A stretch of DNA of 64,000 bases from Pseudomonadota bacterium (GCA_021805545.1 JAJZFB010000002.1:1-64000), one strand, 5' to 3'; numbered from the stretch's first letter, positions 36,817 through 46,540 are shown. Notes: generated by a model not told the origin, from the letters alone. Numbers and translations: made by a program.

Positions 36817-37644
36817 ATGGCATCTGACTCGGAAATTGCAAAGCTCCTCGCGCACATTGCTGCCTGTCACACGGCGGAACTGCCCGGCACAAGGCTGCCG
36901 CTTTACGCCGGGGCGCATCATATCGGCTATCTGCACCCGCCTACCGCGGACCAGCTTGCCGCCTCGTTTTCCGGCGTAAAACGCCAGGCGGACAGGGTGC
37001 AGATGGACGAGGCCCTGCTGCCGCGCCTTAACGAAATGGCCGCCGCCCTGGGCATTGCCTTGCGGGCAGAGAATTTTGATGTGCGCGTATCCGCTGGCAG
37101 CCCAAGCCTGGGCGTGCTGGACCGCGGCGCGCTGCCCCGCTTCGGGGTTATTGGCATGGGTGTGCATCTCAACGGGCTGGTCCGCCGGGCGGAGGGGCCG
37201 CATCTCTGGGTTGCAAAGCGCGCAGCCAATAAAAAACTCGATGCGGGGAAGCTCGACCATCTGGTGGCGGGCGGCGTACCGGCGGGTTACACGCCCTTTG
37301 CCACATTGATAAAAGAGGCGGAGGAAGAAGCCGGTTTGCCGGAAAGCCTTGCCGCCCAGGCCCGCCAGGTGGCGGTGTTCACGTATAACATGGAACGGCC
37401 CGAGGGGCTGCGCCGCGATGTGCTCTATGCCTACGACATTGAATTACCCGAAGATTTTGTGCCGCACCCGATGGATGGCGAGGTTGAAGCCTTCACCCTC
37501 TGGCCCCTGGCGCGGGTGGCCGAGGTGCTGGCACGGACGGATGAATTCAAATTCAATGTCACGCTCGTGCTGATCGACCTGCTGCTGCGCGAAGGGTTTT
37601 ATACCGCCGCCGCCGCCAGGCTGCGCGCGGCATTAGGCGGGTAA
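36817..37644 (+). CDS. Nudix hydrolase, DUF4743/Tnr3-like
   Basis: 275 aa. The N-terminal ~120 aa (LLPRLNEMAAALGIALRAEN ...) is the DUF4743-like part; the C-terminal Nudix box reads GGVPAGYTPFATLIKEAEEE followed by AGL. The core EExxE-like end KEAEEEAGL is intact, but the first Glu of the classical GX5E is not present (Tyr instead), as in thiamine-pyrophosphokinase-linked Tnr3 relatives. Yeast Tnr3-type proteins hydrolyse damaged thiamine diphosphates. Its own role is inferred. It is divergent from the ABC exporter. Confidence 0.85.
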   Translation: MASDSEIAKLLAHIAACHTAELPGTRLPLYAGAHHIGYLHPPTADQLAASFSGVKRQADRVQMDEALLPRLNEMAAALGIALRAENFDVRVSAGSPSLGVLDRGALPRFGVIGMGVHLNGLVRRAEGPHLWVAKRAANKKLDAGKLDHLVAGGVPAGYTPFATLIKEAEEEAGLPESLAAQARQVAVFTYNMERPEGLRRDVLYAYDIELPEDFVPHPMDGEVEAFTLWPLARVAEVLARTDEFKFNVTLVLIDLLLREGFYTAAAARLRAALGG

Positions 37645-37698
37645 AGTTTTTCTCCACTTTTTCCCGTTACCAAGGCATGAAAATGCAGCGGGGGTAGC

Positions 37699-39336
37699 AT
37701 GGAAATCAATCTTGTTTACGAGCCGGATACGTCCCTTGCGCCATCGAGCTTTGTCACGGCGCTGGATTTTGCCGCGCAGCAGCTCGACGCGCTGATTACC
37801 GACAACATTACCATCAGCATCGATGTAAACTGGGATTCGACAGGGCAAATTCTCGGCGAGGCAGGCCCTGAGAATATGCAGCTCTACAGCTACACCCAGG
37901 TGGTGAACGCGCTGCGCGCCCATGCCGCCAGCCCGGTGGCGCAAACCGCCGCCAGCGATATGCCGGCGACCGACCCAACCAACGGCTATGGCGTGTACCT
38001 AACCGTTGCCCAGGCCGAGGCGCTGGGGCTGATGAGCGGTTCTTCCTTGCCCGATGGCGGCGTGACCTTCGGCACCGGCGGGGCGGTGCTGAATTTCAGC
38101 ACCACGAACCGCGCCATTGCCGGCGAGGAAGATTTTGTGGGCGTGGCTGAGCATGAGCTGACCCATGCGCTGGGCCGCAGCGGCTGGGGCAATGGCGGAC
38201 CTTTTTTCAGCCTTATGGATCTGTTCCGCTTCTCTGCCCCCGGCGTGCTGGAAACAAATGCCAATCCCTACACCGCCACATCGCCGCCGGCGTATTTCTC
38301 GGTCGATAACGGCCAGACCAGCCTGGCCAGCTTCTCGACCGTCAGCGATTATTACGATTGGTCCACCGCCGTGGCGGCGGATTCTTTCGATGCTTTTTCT
38401 TCCCCCGGCGTGGCCAATACGCTTTCGGTGGCGGATGACGACCTGATGAAGGCGCTGGGCTTCGATGTGGCCGCCTGTTTCTGCCCAGGCACGCGCATTG
38501 CCACGCCAGCAGGCGAAATAGCGGTGGAGCATCTGGCCATTGGCGATGAGGTGCTGACGCATGAGGGCGCGCGGCGCATAAAATGGATTGGCCGCAGCGC
38601 CTATGAGGGGCGGTTCATCAGCGGCAACCCGCTCATGCTGCCGGTTACCTTCGCGCCCGGCGCGCTGGGCGAGGGTGTGCCAGCCCGCGCGCTCACCGTC
38701 TCGCCCGGCCATGGCGTGTGCCTGGGCAATGCGCTGGTACCGGCCTGGCGGCTGGTAAACGGGGTGAGCGTGACCCAGGCGGCGCGGGTGGAGCAGGTAA
38801 CCTACCTGCATATAGAGCTGGAACGGCACGCGCTGTTGCGCTCGGAAGGGTGCTGGAGCGAGAGCTACCTTAACGAGACGCCGCGCAACTGGTTCCAAAA
38901 TGCGGCGGAGTATTTTGCCCTTTACCCTGGCGAGGATATTCCCGGCCAGCCCTGCCTGCCGCGCCTGGAGGAGGGGCTGGCTCTGCAGGCCTTGCAGCAT
39001 GCGGTTAACAGCCGCGCCGGGCTGGCCCCGGTGGCGGAAATGCCCGGCAGGTTGCGCGGCTGGGTGGATTATCTGACGGAGGGTGTGTGCGCGGGCTGGG
39101 CGCAATGCGCGGCGGCGCCAGACGTGCCGGTAACCCTGCTGGTCATGCGCGGGGGCGAAATTCTGGCCCGCGTGGTGGCCAACCGCTACCGGGCGGATGT
39201 GCGCGCAGCCGGGTTTGGCAGCGGCTGCCATGGTTTTACCGTGGCGCTGCCAGGGATGGATATGGGTGCCATAACCGTGCGCCGGGCCTTGGATGGCGCA
39301 GAGCTGCCCATAGGGGGTGCCGCGCTCGCGGCTTGA
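37699..39336 (+). CDS. Metalloprotease-like protein fused to a Hint autoprocessing domain
   Basis: 545 aa, no signal peptide. Residues 1-255 are a putative zinc protease: HELTH at 152-156 within VAEHELTHALGRSG, and a long S/T/D-rich second half. Residues ~258-400 form a Hint domain: CFCPGTRIATPAGEIAVEHL, GDEVLTHEGARRIKWIG, a histidine in SPGHGVCLG, and closing LRSEGCWSESYLNE. The last ~145 aa is an unassigned C-terminal domain. Hint domains cleave themselves at their first Cys (here Cys260 or Cys262), so the protease may be released from the C-terminal part. GGGGG ribosome-binding site 5 bases before the ATG. Confidence 0.75.
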   Translation: MEINLVYEPDTSLAPSSFVTALDFAAQQLDALITDNITISIDVNWDSTGQILGEAGPENMQLYSYTQVVNALRAHAASPVAQTAASDMPATDPTNGYGVYLTVAQAEALGLMSGSSLPDGGVTFGTGGAVLNFSTTNRAIAGEEDFVGVAEHELTHALGRSGWGNGGPFFSLMDLFRFSAPGVLETNANPYTATSPPAYFSVDNGQTSLASFSTVSDYYDWSTAVAADSFDAFSSPGVANTLSVADDDLMKALGFDVAACFCPGTRIATPAGEIAVEHLAIGDEVLTHEGARRIKWIGRSAYEGRFISGNPLMLPVTFAPGALGEGVPARALTVSPGHGVCLGNALVPAWRLVNGVSVTQAARVEQVTYLHIELERHALLRSEGCWSESYLNETPRNWFQNAAEYFALYPGEDIPGQPCLPRLEEGLALQALQHAVNSRAGLAPVAEMPGRLRGWVDYLTEGVCAGWAQCAAAPDVPVTLLVMRGGEILARVVANRYRADVRAAGFGSGCHGFTVALPGMDMGAITVRRALDGAELPIGGAALAA

Positions 39337-39443
39337 CTCTCCCGCCGCTTGGGGGCAAGAGCCGCCCCACGTTAAACGCCGTGCTGCGAGGGTTCGCACC
39401 ACGGCGCGTTGCGCGTTGCGTTGTGGTGTAAGGATTTTGGAGC

Positions 39444-40820
39444 ATGTTCGACAATCTGTCGGGCAAATTTTCGGATATTTTCGACCGGCTCCGCCGCCGC
39501 GGCAGCCTGTCTGACGCCGATGTGAACGAGGCATTGCGGGAAATCCGTCTGGCGCTGCTCGATGCCGACGTGGCATTGCCCGTGGTCAAGGACTTCATCA
39601 CCAAGGTGAAGGAGCAGGCCGTTGGCGCGGAAGTGCTGCGCTCCGTCTCGCCCGGGCAGATGGTCGTCAAGATCGTCAATGACGCGCTGACCGAGGCGCT
39701 GGGCGGCAGCACGGTGCCGCTGAACCTCAACGCCCCGGCACCCATTCCCTTCCTGATGGTTGGCTTGCAGGGTTCGGGTAAAACCACCACCTCCGCCAAA
39801 ATCGCGCTGCGGCTTAAAACCCGCGAGCGCCGCAAAGTGCTGCTGGCCAGCCTGGATACGCAGCGCCCCGCCGCGCAATTGCAGTTGGAGCAGCTGGCGC
39901 AGAAGGCCGAAGTGGCATCCCTGCCCATTATTGCCGGGCAGACCCCGTTGCAGATTGCCCAGCGCGCCATGGATACCGCCCGGCGCGAAGTGTACGACGT
40001 TGTGATTCTCGACACGGCGGGGCGCCTGTCCATCGATTTGGCGCTGATGGAAGAGGTGAAAGCCATCCGCAACGCGGTGAACCCGGCGGAAACCCTGCTG
40101 GTGGTGGATGCCATGACCGGCCAGGATGCCGTGACCACCGCCACCGCCTTTAACGAGGCGCTCTCCGTTACCGGCATTGTGATGACCCGGCTGGATGGCG
40201 ATGCGCGCGGCGGTGCTGCGCTTTCCATGCGCGCGGTAACCGGCGCGCCCATCAAGCTCGCCGGCATGGGCGAAAAGATCGACGCGCTGGACGAGTTCAA
40301 CCCGGAGCGCATCGCGGGCCGTATTCTCGGCATGGGCGATATCGTCGGGCTGGTTGAGCGCGCGGCGGCCAATATCGACCAGCAGGAAGCCGAGAAACTC
40401 GCCAAAAAAATGGCGAAGGGCAAGTTCGACCTGGACGATTACGCGGCGCAGCTCAAGCAGATTTCCAAAATGGGCTCGCTCTCGGGCATTCTTGGGCTGC
40501 TGCCGGGCATCGGCAAGATGAAGCAGCAGATCGAGAACGCCAATCTCGACCAGACCGTGTTCAAAAAGCACGTCGCCATCATCGGCTCGATGACCCCGGC
40601 CGAGCGGCGTGCCCCGGATATTCTGAAAGCCAGCCGCAAGAAGCGCATTGCGGCGGGTTCCGGCACCTCGGTGCAGGAGGTGAACAAGCTGCTCAAGCAG
40701 TTCGACGATATGTCGACGATGATGAAGCGCATGAACAAGGCAGGCGGCATGGAGGCGATGATGCGCCAGATGCAATCCGCCATGGGCGGCGCCAAAGGCG
40801 GCGGCCGCCGGCCATTTTGA
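39444..40820 (+). CDS. ffh: Signal recognition particle protein Ffh
   Basis: 458 aa, the GTPase and signal-sequence-binding subunit of SRP. N domain (FDNLSGKFSDIFDRLRRRG), G domain with P loop GLQGSGKTTTSAKIA, DTQRPAA, DTAGRLSIDLALM and TRLDGDARGGAALS, and a Met-rich M domain (MSTMMKRMNKAGGMEAMM) that holds signal peptides and 4.5S RNA. It targets membrane proteins co-translationally with FtsY. First gene of the ffh-rpsP-rimM-trmD-rplS cluster. Confidence 0.98.
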   Translation: MFDNLSGKFSDIFDRLRRRGSLSDADVNEALREIRLALLDADVALPVVKDFITKVKEQAVGAEVLRSVSPGQMVVKIVNDALTEALGGSTVPLNLNAPAPIPFLMVGLQGSGKTTTSAKIALRLKTRERRKVLLASLDTQRPAAQLQLEQLAQKAEVASLPIIAGQTPLQIAQRAMDTARREVYDVVILDTAGRLSIDLALMEEVKAIRNAVNPAETLLVVDAMTGQDAVTTATAFNEALSVTGIVMTRLDGDARGGAALSMRAVTGAPIKLAGMGEKIDALDEFNPERIAGRILGMGDIVGLVERAAANIDQQEAEKLAKKMAKGKFDLDDYAAQLKQISKMGSLSGILGLLPGIGKMKQQIENANLDQTVFKKHVAIIGSMTPAERRAPDILKASRKKRIAAGSGTSVQEVNKLLKQFDDMSTMMKRMNKAGGMEAMMRQMQSAMGGAKGGGRRPF

Positions 40821-40867
40821 GTTTTTTTGAGTTAAACCGTTGTTTGAGTTAAACCGAAGGAGAAACC

Positions 40868-41215
40868 ATGTCCGTTAAAATTCGTCTCGCCCGCGGCGGC
40901 GCCAAGAAGCGCCCGTTCTACCACATTGTGGTGGCCGATGCGAACGCGCCGCGCGACGGCAAGTTCATCGAGCGCGTGGGCACGTACAACCCGATGCTGC
41001 CGGCCGACCATGCTGAGCGCGTGATGCTGAAGACCGAGCGCCTGCAGCATTGGCTGAGCACCGGCGCGCAGCCCACGGACCGCGTGGCGCGCTTTTTGGC
41101 CAAGGCCGAGCTGATTAAGGCGCCGGTGCGCACCGGGCAGACCAAGCAGCCGCAGCCGAAGAAGAAGGCGCAGGAGCGTGAAGCTGAGCGCGCCAAGGCC
41201 GCCGCAGCCGCTTAA
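40868..41215 (+). CDS. rpsP: 30S ribosomal protein S16
   Basis: 115 aa. [20 protein letters not shown] opens the protein, followed by [13 protein letters not shown] and the C-terminal Lys/Ala-rich tail extended relative to short S16 proteins. It binds 16S rRNA and helps 30S assembly. A GAAGGAG ribosome-binding site lies seven bases ahead. A 14-bp direct repeat (TTTGAGTTAAACCG at 40826-40839 and 40843-40856) occupies the gap to ffh. Confidence 0.97.
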   Translation: MSVKIRLARGGAKKRPFYHIVVADANAPRDGKFIERVGTYNPMLPADHAERVMLKTERLQHWLSTGAQPTDRVARFLAKAELIKAPVRTGQTKQPQPKKKAQEREAERAKAAAAA

Positions 41216-41230
41216 TCCACACAGGGTGCT

Positions 41231-41746
41231 GTGGACAGCCGGTTGATCCTGATGGGCGTGATTGGCAAGCCGCATGGCGTGCGTGGCCAGGTGCGCGTGA
41301 ATGTTTTCGCCGAGGAGCCGGAGGCTCTGGAAACATACACGCTGACCAGCCGCGACGGCCGGCGGTTTGTGCTGGAATGGGCGCATGAGAATGTGGCCTG
41401 GCTCAGCATTGTCACGCCTGATGGGCAGCGCCGGATTGCGGACCGCAACGAGGCCGGAAGCCTGACCAATACGGAACTCTTCATCCCCCGCGCCGCCTTG
41501 CCGGAGACGGAGGAGGAGGAATTCTACCTCGCCGACCTGATTGGGCTGGAAGCCCGGGATGGGGCGGGGCAGGTGACGGGCAAAATCACCAATGTGCTCG
41601 ATTACGGCGCCGGTGCCAGCCTGGAAATTTCTCCCGGCGGGCGGCTGATTCCCTTCACCCGGGCCTGCGTGCCGGTGGTGAGCATCGGCCAGGGTTACGT
41701 TACCGTTATGCCGCCTGTTGAAGTGGAGGCCGCAGCGCAACCATGA
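41231..41746 (+). CDS. rimM: Ribosome maturation factor RimM
   Basis: 171 aa. The N-terminal RimM domain has [23 protein letters not shown]; the C-terminal PRC-barrel has [20 protein letters not shown] and [15 protein letters not shown]. It binds S19 and matures the 30S head. The start is GTG 41231 with a weak ribosome-binding site; its stop overlaps the trmD ATG by four bases. Confidence 0.95.
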   Translation: MDSRLILMGVIGKPHGVRGQVRVNVFAEEPEALETYTLTSRDGRRFVLEWAHENVAWLSIVTPDGQRRIADRNEAGSLTNTELFIPRAALPETEEEEFYLADLIGLEARDGAGQVTGKITNVLDYGAGASLEISPGGRLIPFTRACVPVVSIGQGYVTVMPPVEVEAAAQP

Positions 41747-42567
41747 GCTGGCGTGCTGACATCCTCACCATTTTCCCGTCCATGTTTCCGGGGCCGCTGG
41801 GCGAATCCCTGGCTGGCAAGGCGCTGGCCGAGGGCAAATGGAGCCTGAATGTCACGGATATCCGCGCGTTTGGGCTGGGGCGCCACCGCAGCGTGGATGA
41901 CACGCCGTTTGGTGGGGGTGCCGGCATGGTGATGCGGCCAGATGTGGTGGATGCCGCCATAAGCGCGGTGGCGGATGAGCGCCCGCTGCTCTTCCTCTCG
42001 CCGCGCGGCACGCCGCTTATGCAAGCCCGCGTGCGCGAACTGGCCGAGGGTCCGGGGGCTGTCCTGCTTTGTGGGCGGTTCGAGGGGGTCGACCAGCGCG
42101 TTATCGAGGCGCGCGGGGCCGAGGAGGTGAGCATTGGCGATTACATACTCTCTGGCGGCGAGCTTCCGGCGCTCGTGCTGCTGGACGCGGTTATCCGCCT
42201 GCTGCCCGGCGTAATGGGCCATGCGGAAAGCGGCGTGGAGGAAAGTTTTTCCGCCCCGCTGCTGGAATACCCGCATTATACCCGCCCCGCCCTTTGGGAC
42301 GGGCGCGCCGTGCCGGAGGTGCTGACCTCCGGCAACCATGCCGCCATCGCCGCCTGGCGCATGGCGCAGGCACGCGAGATTACCCAAACCCGCAGACCCG
42401 ACTTGTATAAAGACTATTCTCTTGGCGTGCATACGCACGACTCTCTTGGCGTGCATACGCACGACTCTCTTGGCGTGCATACGCACGACTCTCTTGGCGT
42501 GCATACGCACGACACATTGCATCCGGGGCCGCCGCGCCCTAAAAGCCCGTTTCGTAAAGGACACTAG
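41743..42567 (+). CDS. trmD: tRNA (guanine-N1)-methyltransferase TrmD, with repeat-bearing tail
   Basis: 274 aa, some 30 longer than usual. TrmD methylates G37 next to the anticodon, using SAM in a deep trefoil knot. [52 protein letters not shown] and [21 protein letters not shown] show an intact enzyme. After residue 225 the tail changes to four near-identical SLGVHTHD units and a basic end ([10 protein letters not shown]). The tail is encoded by a 24-bp tandem repeat. Its effect is unknown. Confidence 0.95.
   Translation: MSWRADILTIFPSMFPGPLGESLAGKALAEGKWSLNVTDIRAFGLGRHRSVDDTPFGGGAGMVMRPDVVDAAISAVADERPLLFLSPRGTPLMQARVRELAEGPGAVLLCGRFEGVDQRVIEARGAEEVSIGDYILSGGELPALVLLDAVIRLLPGVMGHAESGVEESFSAPLLEYPHYTRPALWDGRAVPEVLTSGNHAAIAAWRMAQAREITQTRRPDLYKDYSLGVHTHDSLGVHTHDSLGVHTHDSLGVHTHDTLHPGPPRPKSPFRKGH
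42421..42513 (+). repeat. 24-bp tandem repeat, four copies, inside the trmD 3' end
   Basis: Unit CTTGGCGTGCATACGCACGA plus CTCT, at 42421, 42445, 42469 and 42493 (last copy 21 bp). All copies are in frame and give SLGVHTHD each. Within each unit CGTGC and GCACG flank ATAC, a 5-bp stem with a 4-nt loop, so the mRNA carries four small hairpins just before rplS. There are no spacers between copies, so it is not a CRISPR array. Confidence 0.95.
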
Positions 42568-42570
42568 ACC

Positions 42571-42954
42571 ATGAACATCATCCAGACCCTGGAAGCTGAG
42601 CAGATTGCCAAGCTGACCGAGAGCAAAGCCGTTCCCAAATTCGCCCCCGGCGACACGCTGCGCGTGAACGTGCAGGTGAAGGAAGGCGAGCGCTCCCGTA
42701 TCCAGGCCTTCGAGGGCCTGTGCATCGCCCGCTCCAACCGTGGCATCAACTCCTCCTTCACCGTGCGGAAAATTTCCTACGGCGAAGGCGTTGAGCGTAT
42801 CTTCCCGCTCTACGCCCCCGTTATCGCGGACATCACCGTGATCCGCCGTGGCGATGTGCGCCGCGCCAAGCTGTATTACCTGCGCGGCCGCCGCGGTAAG
42901 TCCGCCCGCATCGCCGAGAAGGCCCGCGAGGTTGTGACCGAGGCTGCTGCTTAA
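42571..42954 (+). CDS. rplS: 50S ribosomal protein L19
   Basis: 127 aa. [56 protein letters not shown] and [15 protein letters not shown] are the L19 signatures. L19 lies at the 30S-50S interface. It begins four bases after the trmD stop, with AAAGGA upstream (42556-42561), which is the standard rpsP-rimM-trmD-rplS cluster order. Confidence 0.98.
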   Translation: MNIIQTLEAEQIAKLTESKAVPKFAPGDTLRVNVQVKEGERSRIQAFEGLCIARSNRGINSSFTVRKISYGEGVERIFPLYAPVIADITVIRRGDVRRAKLYYLRGRRGKSARIAEKAREVVTEAAA

Positions 42955-42963
42955 GTAAGGCGA

Positions 42964-43190
42964 GGGGCTCTGCCCCTCGCCCCCGCTGGGGCCGTCGTGC
43001 GGAGCACGCCTTCGGCGTGACGGCCCAGACCCCATTAGTTTTAGGTTCTGGGAGGGAGGGGTAAATCGCCGCTTTCTGCTGGGGCCCACCCACGCGTTTT
43101 GGGGGCGATTTACCCCTCCCTCCCAGAACCTAAGTTAACGGGGGTCTGGGGCCTCAGGCCCCAGCGGGTCCAGGGCAGAGCCCTGGCCTT
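42964..43190. repeat. Large nested palindrome between rplS and leuC
   Basis: A perfect 30-bp inverted repeat is at its heart: 43041-43070 (starts TTAGGTTCTGGGAGGGAGGG) against 43104-43133 (ends CCCTCCCAGAACCTAA), loop 33 nt. Outer imperfect arms extend it: CTCTGCCCC/CCCCGCTGGGGCC near 42967-42992 pairs with GGCCCCAGCGGG/GGGCAGAG near 43160-43188. In RNA this would form one very long hairpin and probably uncouples rplS from leuC. No transposase or gene. Confidence 0.8.
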
Positions 43191-43210
43191 TCTTACGCAG
43201 GAGGCCGCCG

Positions 43211-44614
43211 ATGGCACGCACGTTGTTCGACAAGATTTGGGATGCCCATGTGGTGGACCGATTGGAGGACGGTACGTGCGTTCTCTATATTGACCGGCAT
43301 CTGGTGCATGAGGTGACGAGCCCGCAGGCTTTTGAGGGCTTGCGCATGGCGGGGCGCGGTGTGCGGCGTGTGGATGCTACCATTGCGGTGGTGGACCATA
43401 ATGTGCCGACGGATGCGGACCGGCTGAAGGGCATTAACGAGCCTGAGAGCAAGCTGCAGATCGAGACGCTGGAGCAGAATGTTAAGGCGTTCGACGTGCC
43501 GTATTTCCCGATTTCAGACGCGCGCCAGGGCATTGTGCATGTGATTGGGCCGGAGCAGGGAATTTCTCTGCCGGGCATGACGATTGTGTGCGGTGATAGC
43601 CATACCTCGACCCATGGGGCGATGGGCGCGCTGGCGTTCGGCATTGGTACATCGGAAGTGGAGCATGTGCTGGCGACGCAGACTTTGTTGCAGAAGCCGG
43701 CCAAGAACATGCTGGTGCGGGTGGATGGCGTGTTGCCTGCTGGCTGCACGGGCAAGGATATTGTGCTGGCCATTATTGGCAAGATCGGCACGGCGGGCGG
43801 CAATGGGCATGTGATTGAGTTCGCCGGCGAGGCGATTCGGGCGCTGGACATGGCGGGGCGGCTTTCCGTTTGCAATATGAGCATCGAGGCCGGGGCGCGG
43901 GCCGGGCTGATTGCGCCGGATGAGACGACGTTTGCGTATGTTAAGGGCCGTCCTTATGCGCCGCAGGGTGCGGATTTTGATGCGGCTGTGGCGTACTGGA
44001 AGACCCTGCCGAGCGATGAGGGCGCGCAGTACGACAAGGTTGTGGTTCTGGATGCGGCGCAGATTGTGCCGCAGGTGACCTGGGGGACCAACCCCGAGGC
44101 GGTGATTCCGGTGACGGGCACTGTGCCCAACCCGGCGGATGAGGCAGATGAGGCCAAGCGCGCGCAGATGGAACGCATGCTGAGCTATATGGCGCTGGAG
44201 CCGGGGCAGAAGATTGCGGGCACGCCTGTGGATGTTGTGTTTATCGGCTCCTGCACCAATTCGCGGATTGAGGATTTGCGCGCGGCGGCTGCCGTGGCCA
44301 AGGGGCGGCATGTGGCGGCGGGTGTGCGGGCACTTGTGGTGCCGGGCTCCGGGCTGGTTAAACGCCAAGCCGAGGATGAGGGCGTGGCCCAGGCGCTGAT
44401 TGATGCCGGGTTTGAGTGGCGCGAGGCGGGTTGCTCCATGTGCCTGGGCATGAACCCGGACAAGCTGACGCCGGGGCAGCGTTGTGCATCTACCTCCAAC
44501 CGTAATTTCGAGGGGCGCCAGGGGCCGGGTGGGAGGACGCATCTGGTATCGCCAGCCATGGCTGCGGCTGCGGCTGTTACGGGCGTGCTGACCGATGTGA
44601 GGGAGTTGGTGTAA
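43211..44614 (+). CDS. leuC: 3-isopropylmalate dehydratase large subunit LeuC
   Basis: 467 aa aconitase-family protein that isomerises 2-isopropylmalate in leucine synthesis. The Fe-S cluster cysteines are in [14 protein letters not shown] and [10 protein letters not shown]; other signatures are [27 protein letters not shown] and [26 protein letters not shown]. It has the LeuC small-subunit partner immediately downstream, sharing the stop/start base. Codon use in this gene is more GTG/ATT-like than in neighbours but the protein is intact. Confidence 0.97.
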   Translation: MARTLFDKIWDAHVVDRLEDGTCVLYIDRHLVHEVTSPQAFEGLRMAGRGVRRVDATIAVVDHNVPTDADRLKGINEPESKLQIETLEQNVKAFDVPYFPISDARQGIVHVIGPEQGISLPGMTIVCGDSHTSTHGAMGALAFGIGTSEVEHVLATQTLLQKPAKNMLVRVDGVLPAGCTGKDIVLAIIGKIGTAGGNGHVIEFAGEAIRALDMAGRLSVCNMSIEAGARAGLIAPDETTFAYVKGRPYAPQGADFDAAVAYWKTLPSDEGAQYDKVVVLDAAQIVPQVTWGTNPEAVIPVTGTVPNPADEADEAKRAQMERMLSYMALEPGQKIAGTPVDVVFIGSCTNSRIEDLRAAAAVAKGRHVAAGVRALVVPGSGLVKRQAEDEGVAQALIDAGFEWREAGCSMCLGMNPDKLTPGQRCASTSNRNFEGRQGPGGRTHLVSPAMAAAAAVTGVLTDVRELV

Positions 44615-45228
44615 TGGATAGATTTACGCTGCTGACCGCCATTGCGGCGCCGCTGAATGTGGCGAATATCGATACCGACATGATTATTCCGGCGCGCTTT
44701 TTGAAGACGATTAAGCGCACCGGGCTGGGTGTGAGCCTGTTCGCCAATATTCGCTATAATGCGGATGGGAGCGAAAAACCGGATTTTGTGCTGAACCAGC
44801 CAAAATACCGCAAGGCGGAAATTCTGGTGGCGGGCGATAATTTCGGCTGCGGCTCCTCGCGCGAGCATGCGCCCTGGGCGCTGCTGGATTTTGGGATTCG
44901 GTGTGTGATTGCGCCGGGTTTTGCTGATATCTTTTTCAATAATTGTTTCAAGAACGGTATTTTGCCGATTGCGCTGCCGGAAGCGGTGGTGGCGAAGCTG
45001 ATGGAAGATGCAGCACTTGGCACGAATGCGCGGCTGACCGTGGATTTGGAAAACCAGATGGTGGTGCGGCCGGATGGGAGCAAAATCCCGTTCGAGGTTG
45101 ATCCGTTCCGCAAGCATTGCCTGCTTAACGGGCTGGACGATATTGGCCTGACGCTGGAGCATACTGCCGCCATTGCCGCCTATGAAGCGAAAATCCCTGC
45201 CTGGCAGCCGAAAATTCACGGAGCATAA
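44614..45228 (+). CDS. leuD: 3-isopropylmalate dehydratase small subunit LeuD
   Basis: 204 aa swivel domain partner of LeuC. It shows [41 protein letters not shown] and [17 protein letters not shown]. The start ATG overlaps the last base of leuC (TAATG). Together they form the alpha-isopropylmalate isomerase; the product goes to LeuB encoded two bases downstream. Confidence 0.97.
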   Translation: MDRFTLLTAIAAPLNVANIDTDMIIPARFLKTIKRTGLGVSLFANIRYNADGSEKPDFVLNQPKYRKAEILVAGDNFGCGSSREHAPWALLDFGIRCVIAPGFADIFFNNCFKNGILPIALPEAVVAKLMEDAALGTNARLTVDLENQMVVRPDGSKIPFEVDPFRKHCLLNGLDDIGLTLEHTAAIAAYEAKIPAWQPKIHGA

Positions 45229-45230
45229 AA

Positions 45231-46337
45231 ATGACCGCCAATAAGACCTTGCTGCTGCTGCCCGGCGACGGCATTGGCCCCGAAGTGATGACCCAGGCGC
45301 GCCGCGTGCTGGACTGGGTGCAGAAATCCGGCCGCGCTACATTCCAGATTTTCGAGGACCATGTGGGCGGTGCTGCCATTGATGCGTACGGCGTGCCGGT
45401 GACGGATGCGATAGTGCAGAAGGCCAAGGAGGTGGACGCGGTGCTGTTTGGCTCCGTCGGCGGGCCGAAATGGGATAATGTGCCGTTTGAAATCCGCCCC
45501 GAGGCGGCGTTGCTGCGGTTGCGCTCCGAGCTGGGGGTGTTTGCTAATCTGCGCCCGGCTAAGGTGTTCGACGCGCTGGTGGAGTCTTCCTCGCTGAAGG
45601 CGGAGCTGGTGCGCGGGCTGGATATCATGATTGTGCGTGAGTGCATTGGCGGGATTTATTTCGGCGAGCCGCGCGGGATTGAGACGCTGCCGGATGGCAC
45701 GAAGCGCGGGGTTAATACCGAGGTTTACACCACGCATGAAATTCAGCGCGTGGGGCGTGTGGCGTTCGACCTGGCGGCCAAGCGCCAGGGCCGCGTGTGC
45801 AGCGTGGAGAAGGCAAATGTAATGGAGAGCGGGCTGCTCTGGCGCCAGGTGATGACGGCGCTGCGCGATGCCGAGTACCCGGATGTGGCGCTGAGCCATA
45901 TGTACGCTGATAACTGCGCCATGCAGCTCGCCAAGAACCCCAGGCAGTTCGACGTGATTGTGACCGGGAATTTGTTTGGCGATATTCTTTCCGACCTTGC
46001 AGCCATGCTTACCGGCTCGCTCGGGCTGCTGCCCTCGGCCACGCTGGGCGCCAAGGATGCCACGGGCCGCCGCCCGGGCTTTTACGAGCCTATCCATGGC
46101 TCCGCGCCCGATATCGCCGGCAAGGGCGTGGCCAACCCCATGGCCCAGATTTTGAGCCTGGCGCTGCTGTTGCGCTACTCCTTCGATATGGAGGAAGATG
46201 CCGCCGCCATAGAGGCCGCCGTGGAGCGCGTGCTGGCCAAGGCCGGGCGCACACCGGATATTAAAGTGGAGGGCCGCCCGGTTATCTCCACGACCGAGAT
46301 GGGGGATGCGCTGCTCGCAGAGCTGTCCGCCACATAA
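45231..46337 (+). CDS. leuB: 3-isopropylmalate dehydrogenase LeuB
   Basis: 368 aa. It oxidises and decarboxylates 3-isopropylmalate with NAD+. Signatures: [20 protein letters not shown], the NAD-site [41 protein letters not shown], and the [20 protein letters not shown] metal/substrate segment with [18 protein letters not shown]. It completes leuCDB. Its stop is 54 bp before the tRNA gene. Confidence 0.98.
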   Translation: MTANKTLLLLPGDGIGPEVMTQARRVLDWVQKSGRATFQIFEDHVGGAAIDAYGVPVTDAIVQKAKEVDAVLFGSVGGPKWDNVPFEIRPEAALLRLRSELGVFANLRPAKVFDALVESSSLKAELVRGLDIMIVRECIGGIYFGEPRGIETLPDGTKRGVNTEVYTTHEIQRVGRVAFDLAAKRQGRVCSVEKANVMESGLLWRQVMTALRDAEYPDVALSHMYADNCAMQLAKNPRQFDVIVTGNLFGDILSDLAAMLTGSLGLLPSATLGAKDATGRRPGFYEPIHGSAPDIAGKGVANPMAQILSLALLLRYSFDMEEDAAAIEAAVERVLAKAGRTPDIKVEGRPVISTTEMGDALLAELSAT

Positions 46338-46391
46338 TTTACCTTGCCGGGGTTGCCTGATTAGGCCGCTTAAGTTACACCCCCGCCGCAC

Positions 46392-46468
46392 GCGCCCGTA
46401 GCTCAGCTGGATAGAGCATCAGACTACGAATCTGAGGGTCAGGAGTTCGAATCTCTTCGGGCGCGCCA
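46392..46468 (+). tRNA. tRNA-Arg (anticodon ACG)
   Basis: 77 nt including CCA. Acceptor GCGCCCG/CGGGCGC, D arm GCTC-AGCTGGAT-AGAGC, anticodon stem TCAGA/TCTGA with loop CTACGAA (anticodon ACG, read as ICG after deamination), T arm with TTCGAAT, discriminator G then encoded CCA. It serves CGU/CGC/CGA codons. Its 3' 46 bases are the attachment site of the integrative element that follows, and integration leaves the gene intact. Confidence 0.97.
46423..46468 (+). repeat. attL: 46-bp direct repeat (tRNA-Arg 3' half)
   Basis: It begins ACTACGAATCTGAGGGTCAG in the anticodon loop region and ends with GGGCGCGCCA. It matches 59279-59324 exactly; the flanking bases differ on both sides (G/T before, T/A after), which fixes the repeat borders. 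Confidence 0.95.
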
Positions 46469-46540
46469 TCTTTCCTAGAAAAATCAAGGGCTTTCTGAGC
46501 ACCCTTCGCGGACGTCACTGGGCATGGGCGCTTCTGCCCA

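Noticed and set aside
42421-42513. Four 24-bp repeats as a CRISPR array
   Set aside because: Units are contiguous with no spacers, lie inside trmD in frame, and no cas genes are nearby.
43514-44542. Reverse ORF inside leuC
   Set aside because: Shadow of an intact leuC; the Arg/His-rich translation is not protein-like.
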